From positions 372,001-436,000 of the forward strand of contig CANMCX010000003.1 of NCBI GenBank assembly GCA_947496465.1: a stretch of 64,000 bases of DNA, given 5' to 3'. Below are positions 25,768 through 34,420 of this stretch, piece by piece (the stretch's first letter is position 1; the number at the start of each line of letters is the position of its first letter). Origin of the DNA: Marinifilum_A sediminis (GTDB taxonomy: Bacteria > Bacteroidota > Bacteroidia > Bacteroidales > Marinifilaceae). Below the pieces are notes generated by a model. It saw only the letters and a list, made by a program, of their open reading frames with translations. It was not told where the DNA came from and made no database searches. The translations under genes were made by a program, and so were the position numbers.

Positions 25768-27951
25768 CTATTCTACATCAATTTTAGTTGTGTTAATGAT
25801 ATTCTTGGAAGATGTACCAATCATTAGTTTAAATTGTCCGGTTTCTAACTTCCAATTCATTTTTTTATCATCAAAGAAGGCTAAGTCTTTTACTGGAATA
25901 TCAATTTGAATGGATTTACTTTCACCTGAATTTAAAGATACTTTTTTGAAACCTTTCAATTCTTTTAGCGGTCTTAAAACCGAGGATTTTACATCGTTTA
26001 CATATACTTGAATAAGTTCCTTTCCGCTCAAGTTTCCAGTATTTTTTATTTCACAAGTAATAGAAATAACATCCTCTTCTTGGTATATCTTTTTGTCTGT
26101 TTTTACATTGGTGATTTCAAAATCAGTATATGAAAGCCCATAGCCAAATGCGAATAAAGGTTTAATGTTTTTTGTATCGTGCCAACGATAACCTACTAAT
26201 ATATCTTCTTTGTATTCCTGGTTTACACCATCACCCGGATAGGATATTTCTCCAAATGAATGGGCTGCATTATCTTCCAGTTTTACTGGGAAAGTGAAAG
26301 GTAATTTACCCGATGGATTTACATCTCCTGATAGAATATCAGCAATGGCATTTCCGGCTTCACTTCCTAAATACCAAACCTGAGCAATTGCTTTTACTTT
26401 TGAGATCCAAGGCATTTTAACAGCATTCCCGCTAACAAGAACAATTGCTGTATTTTGATTTACTTTTAATATTTCAGAAAGCAGTTCATCCTGTCCAAAA
26501 GGAAGAGAAAATTGTAAACGATCATCACCTTCACAATCCTGATGATGATTTTTGTTTAATCCTCCTACAAACAGAACCATATCGGCTTGTTTGGCAATTT
26601 TAATGGCTTCTGATTGAAGAGAATCTGCATTTAGTTTAGAAGGAATTACTCTTCCGTATGCCGAAGGACCTGACGAATATCCCATTGCATGCAATATTTT
26701 TGCATTTGCAAATCGTTTCTGTATTCCTTCCAAAGGAGATATTTCATGAATGGTTTTCAATTCCGATGATCCACCACCAATGGTCATCATGCGAGTAGCA
26801 TTCTCGCCTATTACCGCAATTGTTTTTGTTGTTTCAGGATCGATAGGAAAGAAGTTGTTCTCGTTTTTCAATAATACAATACCTTCTTGTGCAATTTCAC
26901 GAGCAACATCAAAATGTTCCTGACTATTCATACTTCCAAAAGGTCTGGAATTGTCCATATTGGTTCTGAACATCAATCGAAGAATGCGTTTAACTTTTTC
27001 GTCAACTACACTTTCATCAATCTCTCCATTTTCAATCATTTTTCTTAAAGGATTTGCCAGATAATAGTTATCGTAGGCATTTTTAGAAGAGCTTGTAAGT
27101 CCATCAGTTCCGGTTCCCATTTCAATATCTAAACCATAAAGTGCAGCTTGTTTGGTGTCGTGAGTTGCTCCCCAATCGGTAACCAAAACACCATCAAATT
27201 CCCAGTCTCTCTTCAGAATTTTATTTACTAATAATTCGTTGTGACAACAATATTGACCTCTGTATTGATTGTATGCTCCCATAATAGACCATACATTTCC
27301 TTCTTGAACTGCTGCTTTAAAAGCAGGTAAATAGATTTCATACAAAGCTCTGTCACTTAATTCCACATTAATATGATCTCTCCAATGCTCCTGATTGTTG
27401 AGTACGTAATGCTTTACACAAGCTGCAACACCATTTTCCTGTACTCCATGAATATAGGGAACTACCATTTTCGAAGCCAAATATGGATCTTCTCCCATGT
27501 ATTCAAAGTTTCTTCCATTTAGAGGAGTACGGTAAATGTTAACACCAGGTCCAAGAAGAATATCTTTCTTACGATACCTTGCTTCTTCGCCTATGGCTTT
27601 TCCATACTTGTAAGACAATTCAGGATTAAATGTGGCGGCTAAACAGGTAAGTGCAGGAAAAGCTGTGCAGGAGTCGTTTGTCCAATTGGCATGACTCCAA
27701 TCATCCCATGCAATCTCAGCACGAACACCATGTGGACCATCGGACATCCAAATTTCAGGAATTCCTAATCGGGGAACTCCTTTTGAACTAAATTTTGATT
27801 GAGCATGGCACATATCAAGCTTTTCTTTTAAACTTAGCTGTTTTATTATTTCCTCTATTTTTTGATCCATTGATTCTGAGCTGTTTTGTGCAAATAAGGG
27901 AATTGTTCCTATAAGAATTGAAAGAAGTATGATGAAGAATAAATTTTTCAT
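25768..27951 (-). CDS. GH3 beta-glucosidase, secreted
   Basis: A 727-residue family 3 glycoside hydrolase with a type-I signal peptide ending near LFAQ (residues 1-22). The likely nucleophile is Asp259 in GVLVTDWGA, and the acid/base motif CEGDDRLQFSLP lies in the second domain. A FnIII-like domain ends the protein. It differs clearly from the adjacent GH3, which has a lipoprotein signal and a different acid/base loop, so the two are unlikely to be a recent duplication and may cut different linkages. It is probably periplasmic. It starts 53 bases after the GH30 gene and abuts the next GH3 with no spacing. Confidence 0.94.
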   Translation of the reverse strand: MKNLFFIILLSILIGTIPLFAQNSSESMDQKIEEIIKQLSLKEKLDMCHAQSKFSSKGVPRLGIPEIWMSDGPHGVRAEIAWDDWSHANWTNDSCTAFPALTCLAATFNPELSYKYGKAIGEEARYRKKDILLGPGVNIYRTPLNGRNFEYMGEDPYLASKMVVPYIHGVQENGVAACVKHYVLNNQEHWRDHINVELSDRALYEIYLPAFKAAVQEGNVWSIMGAYNQYRGQYCCHNELLVNKILKRDWEFDGVLVTDWGATHDTKQAALYGLDIEMGTGTDGLTSSSKNAYDNYYLANPLRKMIENGEIDESVVDEKVKRILRLMFRTNMDNSRPFGSMNSQEHFDVAREIAQEGIVLLKNENNFFPIDPETTKTIAVIGENATRMMTIGGGSSELKTIHEISPLEGIQKRFANAKILHAMGYSSGPSAYGRVIPSKLNADSLQSEAIKIAKQADMVLFVGGLNKNHHQDCEGDDRLQFSLPFGQDELLSEILKVNQNTAIVLVSGNAVKMPWISKVKAIAQVWYLGSEAGNAIADILSGDVNPSGKLPFTFPVKLEDNAAHSFGEISYPGDGVNQEYKEDILVGYRWHDTKNIKPLFAFGYGLSYTDFEITNVKTDKKIYQEEDVISITCEIKNTGNLSGKELIQVYVNDVKSSVLRPLKELKGFKKVSLNSGESKSIQIDIPVKDLAFFDDKKMNWKLETGQFKLMIGTSSKNIINTTKIDVE

Positions 27952-28004
27952 GTCGGTTGGTTTTGGTTAATCGATATATTAAAATTGCAGCCTGTAAAGT
28001 TGAT

Positions 28005-29465
28005 TTAATAAATAATGGTTTGTATTGCTCTTGCAGGTATTTCAATTTGCGAAGCAACATTGGCTCCAACATAAAGCTTATAATTTATTTTCTGATCAGA
28101 ATCATTCATTACAACCGTAATCATTTTCCCATCTTCGTTGAGAAATGACGTACTTTCCAAGAAGCTAATGCTGGAAACAGTACTAACTCTTTTTGCCCCA
28201 GGGCGAATGTATTTTGAAAAATGACCTAAATAGTAATAGGATGGAGTATAGATTAGGCTATCTGTTCTGGTATCTGCATGAATTGGGGCGAAGCACAAAT
28301 TATTTACATGATTTGGTCCACCTGTTTCATCCAAAAGTATATTCCAATCGGTCCAACCAACAGTTCCCCTATTAAAATCGTTAATAATAGAGTGACCATA
28401 TCTCTCTGCATTTGACCAATGTTGATATTTTTCAGGATCGAAACTTTCGTTACATCCTTCTGTAAATAATAGTTTTTTATCAGGATAAGCTTCCTGAATC
28501 TTTTGTAGATTGTCGAACATTGGTTCACCTTTTCTCCAGGTTTCGTACCAATGGAAACCAGTTCCCCAAGCATATTTAGATGATTCAGGATCATCGAATA
28601 TGGTATTTGCTCGATGTGTAATTAAATCTCGATTGTGATCCCATACCACTATGTTTTTATCTCCCAATCCTTCTTTTTCCAATATTGGACCGAGGTGATT
28701 TTTAAGGAAGTCACGTTCTTCTTCTGCAGTGTATATGCAAGATTCCCATCGTTGAACTGCCATTGGTTCATTTTGAATGGTAATTCCCCAAACAGGAATT
28801 CCTTCTTTCTCGTATGCCTTTATGAATTTTGCATAGTATTTAGCCCAGGAATCGTAAAATTCAGGTAATAATTTTCCTCCTTGCAGCATGTTCTTGTTAT
28901 CCTTCATGAAAGCTGGTGGGCTCCATGGACTTGCATAAAATAGCATACTTCCACCTGCTTTTTCAATTGCTCTTTTAATCATAGGCAATCGATATTCTTT
29001 ATCAACGTCAATGGAAAATGTCTTTAATTCTTTATCACCTTCTTCAATATAGGTAAAGTTCCCTTTACTAAAATCACAAGAGTGAATTGATGTTCGCATT
29101 AAGGTGTAATCGATACCTTCTTTGGAATAATAGGCATTTAATAATTCTTCCTGATTTTCTTTTGAAAGTTTAGCAAAAACTTCTGCAGAGGCATCTGTTA
29201 TTGCTCCTCCAATTCCAATAAAGCTTTGAAAAGTATTGTTGGGATTCACAAAAATCGAGTTCTCGGTTTCCTTGGCTTGCTCTGATTTCGTAAATGCAAT
29301 TTCACCGGTATTACTCAAGCGCAAGTCGGTATCTTTTGCGGTGGTGATTACTCTTGCTTTTTTTCCTTTTACACTAAAAGAAGTAGCTGTTTGAACAGAT
29401 TCTGTACTCTTAGGTTGAGTACAAGCAACGAGTACAATTGCTAAAATTGGAATGTATCTTTTCAT
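28005..29465 (-). CDS. GH30 glycoside hydrolase, lipoprotein
   Basis: A 486-residue GH30 enzyme. The acid/base is Glu233 in GITIQNEP and the nucleophile Glu336 in LLFTEGCNE, with the retaining (beta/alpha)8 fold and a side beta domain at the C terminus ending IPARAIQTIIY. The lipoprotein signal AIVLVAC anchors Cys15. GH30 enzymes of this look act on beta-1,6-glucan or beta-glucosyl linkages, while others cut xylan or glucosylceramide. The GH3 and GH94 neighbours favour a beta-glucan. It follows the susD gene by 81 bases, which hold a stem-loop. Confidence 0.92.
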   Translation of the reverse strand: MKRYIPILAIVLVACTQPKSTESVQTATSFSVKGKKARVITTAKDTDLRLSNTGEIAFTKSEQAKETENSIFVNPNNTFQSFIGIGGAITDASAEVFAKLSKENQEELLNAYYSKEGIDYTLMRTSIHSCDFSKGNFTYIEEGDKELKTFSIDVDKEYRLPMIKRAIEKAGGSMLFYASPWSPPAFMKDNKNMLQGGKLLPEFYDSWAKYYAKFIKAYEKEGIPVWGITIQNEPMAVQRWESCIYTAEEERDFLKNHLGPILEKEGLGDKNIVVWDHNRDLITHRANTIFDDPESSKYAWGTGFHWYETWRKGEPMFDNLQKIQEAYPDKKLLFTEGCNESFDPEKYQHWSNAERYGHSIINDFNRGTVGWTDWNILLDETGGPNHVNNLCFAPIHADTRTDSLIYTPSYYYLGHFSKYIRPGAKRVSTVSSISFLESTSFLNEDGKMITVVMNDSDQKINYKLYVGANVASQIEIPARAIQTIIY

Positions 29466-29496
29466 AGTAAATGGTTCTTAATCCATAAAATAGGGG

Positions 29497-29523
29497 AAGA
29501 CTACCTCCAAGTGAGGTAGTCTT
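29497..29523 (-). promoter_or_regulatory. Stem-loop between susD and GH30
   Basis: An 11-bp perfect stem (29497-29507 with 29513-29523) has a 5-nt loop. Read leftward there is no T run after it, so it is not a standard terminator in the direction of transcription. It may stabilise the susCD part of the transcript or attenuate it. The T run on the plus strand faces no plus-strand gene. Confidence 0.6.
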
Positions 29524-29546
29524 TTTATAATTGTATGTAGTTGTTT

Positions 29547-31082
29547 TTAATAACCAGGATTCTGATCAGTTTCACTCATTGCATTATTCGCAATAATTTC
29601 ATTTTGAGGAATAGGAAACAACTCGTGTTTGTTAGCCGTGTATCCTAAATTCCCAAGCTCTTGAACTGCAAGATCCCAACGAACTAAATCCCAATATCTG
29701 CTTCCTTCAAAAGCGAGCTCTAACTGTCGTTCACTAACAATAGCCTGAAACATATCATCTGATCCTGTAATATCTGATAAACCTGCACGAGATCTTACTT
29801 TATTGATCTCAATTAATGCTTGTCCCGGACTACTTGAAAAGTGATAAGCTTCGGCTGCCATTAGTAAAACATCAGCATAGCGCATCAATCGCCAGTTTAC
29901 GGTATAATTCAAATCTGGCACACCACTTTCACTTGTTTCAGATGGTTTGGTTACATATTTTAAACGCATGAATCCTTCGTAATCATGAGCATTTGGATCT
30001 TCAATAACTCCACCAGTTGCTTCAAAATCTGCAGCTGACATTAGCGTTGCATTTCCACGCTCAGTATCTCCAGCATCAATAAAAGCCTGACCAATTTTAG
30101 CAGAAGGCATGTTAAAACCCCAACCATTAGCAATGTCTAAACTTGATCCTGAAATGTTGAATAAGTTGCTTCGAGGACCTTGCAATTGAATTTCAATATT
30201 GTTTTCGTTACCTCCACCCCAAGGGAAATTTCCCCAATCATAAGATTCTTGTGCGGTATATGAAATTTCGAATAATGATTCTTGTCCAAATTCTGTTTCT
30301 TTTGTCCAAACATCAGCAAAGTCAGGTTCTAGATCGTACTCATTACTACTTATAACAGAGGCAAGTTGAGTGGCAGCTTCCGCATACTTTTTCTGATACA
30401 AAAGAGCTTTTCCATAGTATGCCTGAGCAGTTCCTTTTGAAAAACGATATTGATCAGGAGCACTGTACTCACTCTTTAATGGGAGATCAACAATAGCTTC
30501 AGAAAAATCCTTTTCAATTTGAGTATAAACTTCTTCAGCTGATGATCTTGGTAAATGATAATCAGCAGAGCTAACCGGATTTGTAGTCATAAGGGGTACA
30601 CCACCAAATAGTGTAACCATTTCGAAGTATTGATATGCACGAAGAGCTTTTGCTTCAGCAATCATTTCTTTTTTTGCATCTGTTTCCGGCTCAACTAAAT
30701 TGATAATGGTATTGGCGGAACTAATCGCTTTGTAAAAGTTAGTCCAAATGCCTTCAATCTTCGCGCTAGTGGTTTGAATTGCAAAATCATCAATGTTTTG
30801 ATATCCGGTTTGATCACCAGGCGATGAACCAGCCAAACAATCATCAGCCGGTAAGTTTTTAATAAAATAAACACTTGCCCAGGCTCCACTGGAAAAGTTA
30901 TTCTGCATAGAGTTGTAAATACCAACAATTACTGTTTTTACTTCGGCATCTGTTTCCATGTAGGTTTCAGTCGACAGTTTACCTATAGGTTCCTTATCCA
31001 GAAAGTCATCTTCGTTACACGAAGCAATAGAAAAAGTCAGAGCTAATCCTATTATGTATTTATAGTACTTTGAATATTTCAT
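29547..31082 (-). CDS. SusD/RagB-type surface glycan-binding lipoprotein
   Basis: A 511-residue SusD-family protein with a lipoprotein signal ending SIASC (Cys22), followed by the acidic stretch NEDDFLD, which fits a surface-export signal. Residues 25-250 carry the SusD-like N-terminal tetratricopeptide-rich part (EAKALRAYQYFEMVTLFGGVPL), and the C-terminal RagB/SusD domain ends with the canonical ELFPIPQNEI...NPGY. It should form the lid over the SusC barrel and capture oligosaccharide at the cell surface. It follows its SusC partner by 116 bases. Confidence 0.96.
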   Translation of the reverse strand: MKYSKYYKYIIGLALTFSIASCNEDDFLDKEPIGKLSTETYMETDAEVKTVIVGIYNSMQNNFSSGAWASVYFIKNLPADDCLAGSSPGDQTGYQNIDDFAIQTTSAKIEGIWTNFYKAISSANTIINLVEPETDAKKEMIAEAKALRAYQYFEMVTLFGGVPLMTTNPVSSADYHLPRSSAEEVYTQIEKDFSEAIVDLPLKSEYSAPDQYRFSKGTAQAYYGKALLYQKKYAEAATQLASVISSNEYDLEPDFADVWTKETEFGQESLFEISYTAQESYDWGNFPWGGGNENNIEIQLQGPRSNLFNISGSSLDIANGWGFNMPSAKIGQAFIDAGDTERGNATLMSAADFEATGGVIEDPNAHDYEGFMRLKYVTKPSETSESGVPDLNYTVNWRLMRYADVLLMAAEAYHFSSSPGQALIEINKVRSRAGLSDITGSDDMFQAIVSERQLELAFEGSRYWDLVRWDLAVQELGNLGYTANKHELFPIPQNEIIANNAMSETDQNPGY

Positions 31083-31198
31083 CTGTTTATATTTTTCATG
31101 TTATGATCAGATGGAACTTGTCATTATTCAACAATCATTTTCTTGTATGAGTTATTAATTATTGAATAAAAAACGTTTGATTTGTTCCGTTTTTAATA

Positions 31199-34100
31199 TT
31201 AGAAGTTTACAGATACACCAAAAATTACTTTTCCTGCAATTGGATATAATCCTCTATCAACACCTTGTCGTGTATTGTCAGAACTTCCTGCTTCAGGATC
31301 TAAACCTTCGTAATCAGTAAAGGTGAAAAAGTCATCAAGAGAGACAAATACTCTTGCACGATCGATACCTACTTTTTCTAGTATTGATTGTGGTAAAGTA
31401 TAACCCAATTGGATTTGTTTGATTCTCATGTAAGAACCATCAGAAACCATTAAATCACTTCGGTAAATATGATTGTCGTCGTTATTTGCAGCTGGACGAC
31501 TCGCGTTTGTGTTGTTTGGTGTCCAACGATCATCATACATGAATTTTGGCTTGTTAGAGAATTGTCTGTCAGAACGGAACCAGCCCATAAATACATCGTT
31601 TCCTTTCGAACCTTGAATAAAAAGATTCAAATCGAATCCTTTGTATTGAGCATTGAAGGTAGCACCATACAAAATATCTGCATGAGGATCTCCAATATAG
31701 GTTTGGTCAGCATCTGTGATTTCTCCATCTCCATTAACATCAACAACATTGACCTCTCCGTTTGTAGAGTTTACACCATCAGTTTTAAAGCCTTTAAAGT
31801 ACCAAATTGGGAGTCCTTCTTCAAACCAAGTTAAGTTGTATCCTCTTAAATTATCCCCTTCAACAGGAGAGTCTACATCCAATCTGGTAACCTCATTATC
31901 AAGAGTAGATAAATTAAGGTTGACACTGTATTTGAATTCATGATCTCTATTGGTGTAACCCAATTCAAAGTCAAATCCTTTGTTTGTAACATCTCCTACA
32001 TTCTGAATAGGAAAATCCCTACCCGTTGATAATGGACCACTACCTTCTGCTAATAAGTCCTTTGTTTTTTTATGGTAATAATCGGCAGAAAAGGAGATCT
32101 TTCCATTCAATGCTCTTAAATCAAAACCAAGGTCAAGCTGTTCAGTAGTCTCCCATTTTAAATCAGGATTTGGATGTTTTTCAATAGCAGCACCTGATTG
32201 ATAATTATCGTTTTCATCACTTCCCGGATATTTGTGTCCAAAGGTATAGAACATCTGATCTTCATTTCCTGGTATGTTAGATCTACTACCATTTTCACCC
32301 CAACTGGCACGTAGTTTTAGGAAATCGATTCCTTTGATATCGAAGAAATCTTCTTCAGAAATAGTCCAACCTGCAGAAAATGCCGAGAAAACTGCCGATT
32401 GGTTATCCTTCGGAAATACGTCCGCAGCATCACGTCTTATCGAAAATTCCAACATGTATCTGTTTAGGTAGTTGTATGATAAACGTCCAAAGAATGAAGT
32501 CATCGCATGTTCTTCATAGCTACCGTCTATTTTGTCAGCATCATTTCCTGTAGCATATCCCTGATGAGCATATTGACTACCTTCCTTAGCTAAAGGACCA
32601 GAGTGCATGTTGTATTCTGGACTTTTTGATTCTTCAGCAGAATAACCAGCTAAAATTGTGAAGTCATGATCGCCAAATGCTTTGTTGTAAGAAGCAAAGT
32701 TCTCCCATAACCAGGTGTACCATTTGTTGATGTCATCATTTACATAGGTTTCAGGATTTTTACTTTCATCTGAGAAGTAATATTCAGGAGCCCAGTTGTG
32801 ATCGGTTTGATAAGTTAAATCCAAACCAATTCTGGAAGTAAAAGAAAGTCCTTTGATAGGTTTAATGGTTGCATAAACATTTCCAAGAATTTTGTCCTGA
32901 ATAATGTTATTTCTATAGGTGTCCAATAATGCAAGAGGGTTAGAAATTTCACCTGTTGCATACTCAGGTAAACCGTAGTATTTGCCACTTTTGTTTTTTA
33001 GAATTGTGTTTCCTTTATCAAGAAGATCTTGTACTCTAGCAGGAGTATCTTCATATGTTACAGGAGTTAAAGGATCAAGTAAAAGAGCTGAATTTACAGG
33101 ACTTCTGTACTCATCATCTTCACCAATGTATTTTTGTTTTGAGTGTGAGAAACTAAAGCTATTTCCAACCTCTAACCATTCCTTAAGTTGACTTTTTACA
33201 TTCGCGCGAGCAGTAAAACGTTCGTATTTTGCCTTATCATCACCAACAATACCATTCTGAGAATAGTATGAACCGGAAATTAGGTAGGTTGTTTTTTCGC
33301 TACCACCTGAGAAGCTTAAGTGATGCTTTTGCATTGGTGCAACTTCAAAAAGTTCGTCTAACCAATCGGTATCGTTTCCATTTAAAGTAACAGTTCCTGC
33401 GCCAGATTCTTCCATCCAATTTTTATATTCTTCAGCATTCATCAAATCCAAATCGCTTCGTGAGGATTGGAATCCATATTGAAAATCATAAGAAATTTTA
33501 GAAGCTCCAGGTTTACCGCTCTTGGTCGTAATCATGATTACACCATTTGCACCTTCGGTACCATAAATTGCTGCCGAGGCTGCATCTTTAAGAACTTCCA
33601 TAGATTCAATATCACCCGGATCAATATTATTGATATCACCAGTTTTCATTCCATCAACAATAAACAATGGATTGGAATTTCCGTTTGAGTTGACACCGCG
33701 AATTCTAATTTTAGCACCTGCTCCAGGAGAACCTGAAGTAGATAGGATAGAAACACCAGCAGTTTTACCTTGAATGGCTTGATCGGCTCTTGAAACAGGA
33801 ACATTTTGAATGTCTTCAGATTTTACACTGGAGATGGATCCGGTAACCAAACTCTTTTTTTTAACACCATAACCAATAACAACAACTTCGTCTACACTTA
33901 GTGCATCTTCCATCATTACTACGTTGATTGTAGTTTGATCGCCAACAAAAATCTCTTGTGTGGTGTGACCAATAAAACTAAATACGATATGGTTTTCGGG
34001 ACTTGCGGTGATACTGTAATCTCCATCGATATTAGAAACTGTACCAATGGTTGTTCCCTTAATAGAGATGTTAACACCTGGTAGACCAAGACCAGATGAA

Positions 34101-34270
34101 TCGGTTACTTTACCGGAAATTGTTTTATCCGAATTTTGAGCAAAAACCATAGCTGTACTCATTAAAACAGCTAGTAGAAAGAGAGCTGGTTTCATCAACC
34201 AATTCCCACTCGTTTGCTTACCATTATCCGAATAGGATAAGGTTGCCCTAGAATTGTTAGATTTTTTCAT
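31199..34270 (-). CDS. SusC/RagA-type TonB-linked outer-membrane transporter
   Basis: A 1023-residue transporter from the ATG at 34270 (MKKSNNSRATLS). The reading frame extends upstream to 34381, but the shorter form places the signal peptide (LFLLAVLMSTAMVFAQ) near the N terminus. A carboxypeptidase-regulatory-like domain (KTISGKVTDSSGLGLPGVN) is followed by the TonB-box-like linker VDEVVVIGYGV, the plug and a 22-strand barrel ending in KVIFGVSVNF. It imports glycan oligosaccharides with its SusD. No STN domain is present, so it does not signal through FecR; regulation should come from the NrtR-type protein. Confidence 0.96.
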   Translation of the reverse strand: MKKSNNSRATLSYSDNGKQTSGNWLMKPALFLLAVLMSTAMVFAQNSDKTISGKVTDSSGLGLPGVNISIKGTTIGTVSNIDGDYSITASPENHIVFSFIGHTTQEIFVGDQTTINVVMMEDALSVDEVVVIGYGVKKKSLVTGSISSVKSEDIQNVPVSRADQAIQGKTAGVSILSTSGSPGAGAKIRIRGVNSNGNSNPLFIVDGMKTGDINNIDPGDIESMEVLKDAASAAIYGTEGANGVIMITTKSGKPGASKISYDFQYGFQSSRSDLDLMNAEEYKNWMEESGAGTVTLNGNDTDWLDELFEVAPMQKHHLSFSGGSEKTTYLISGSYYSQNGIVGDDKAKYERFTARANVKSQLKEWLEVGNSFSFSHSKQKYIGEDDEYRSPVNSALLLDPLTPVTYEDTPARVQDLLDKGNTILKNKSGKYYGLPEYATGEISNPLALLDTYRNNIIQDKILGNVYATIKPIKGLSFTSRIGLDLTYQTDHNWAPEYYFSDESKNPETYVNDDINKWYTWLWENFASYNKAFGDHDFTILAGYSAEESKSPEYNMHSGPLAKEGSQYAHQGYATGNDADKIDGSYEEHAMTSFFGRLSYNYLNRYMLEFSIRRDAADVFPKDNQSAVFSAFSAGWTISEEDFFDIKGIDFLKLRASWGENGSRSNIPGNEDQMFYTFGHKYPGSDENDNYQSGAAIEKHPNPDLKWETTEQLDLGFDLRALNGKISFSADYYHKKTKDLLAEGSGPLSTGRDFPIQNVGDVTNKGFDFELGYTNRDHEFKYSVNLNLSTLDNEVTRLDVDSPVEGDNLRGYNLTWFEEGLPIWYFKGFKTDGVNSTNGEVNVVDVNGDGEITDADQTYIGDPHADILYGATFNAQYKGFDLNLFIQGSKGNDVFMGWFRSDRQFSNKPKFMYDDRWTPNNTNASRPAANNDDNHIYRSDLMVSDGSYMRIKQIQLGYTLPQSILEKVGIDRARVFVSLDDFFTFTDYEGLDPEAGSSDNTRQGVDRGLYPIAGKVIFGVSVNF

Positions 34271-34420
34271 AAATTTGAAGTGATTCATTAGCGTTAATTT
34301 GTTATGAATTATTTGCCGGAAGGACTGGACCAACAACTCCTTTCGGCATCTTTTATTTGTATTAATATTGAAATCATTCATATCGGGTATATTTAGGGTT
34401 AGAATTCTATCTGTTTCTAA

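Noticed and set aside
23494..27951. Tandem GH3 genes as a recent duplication
   Set aside because: Signal type, nucleophile context and acid/base loop differ, and alignment by eye shows only family-level likeness.
31169..31194. Hairpin between susC and susD of the glucan locus
   Set aside because: The stem is seven mostly A-T pairs around a 12-nt loop. It is too weak to call a terminator.
31469..31834. Rightward 121-codon frame opposite susC
   Set aside because: It is fully inside the conserved SusC barrel on the other strand and has no start signal.
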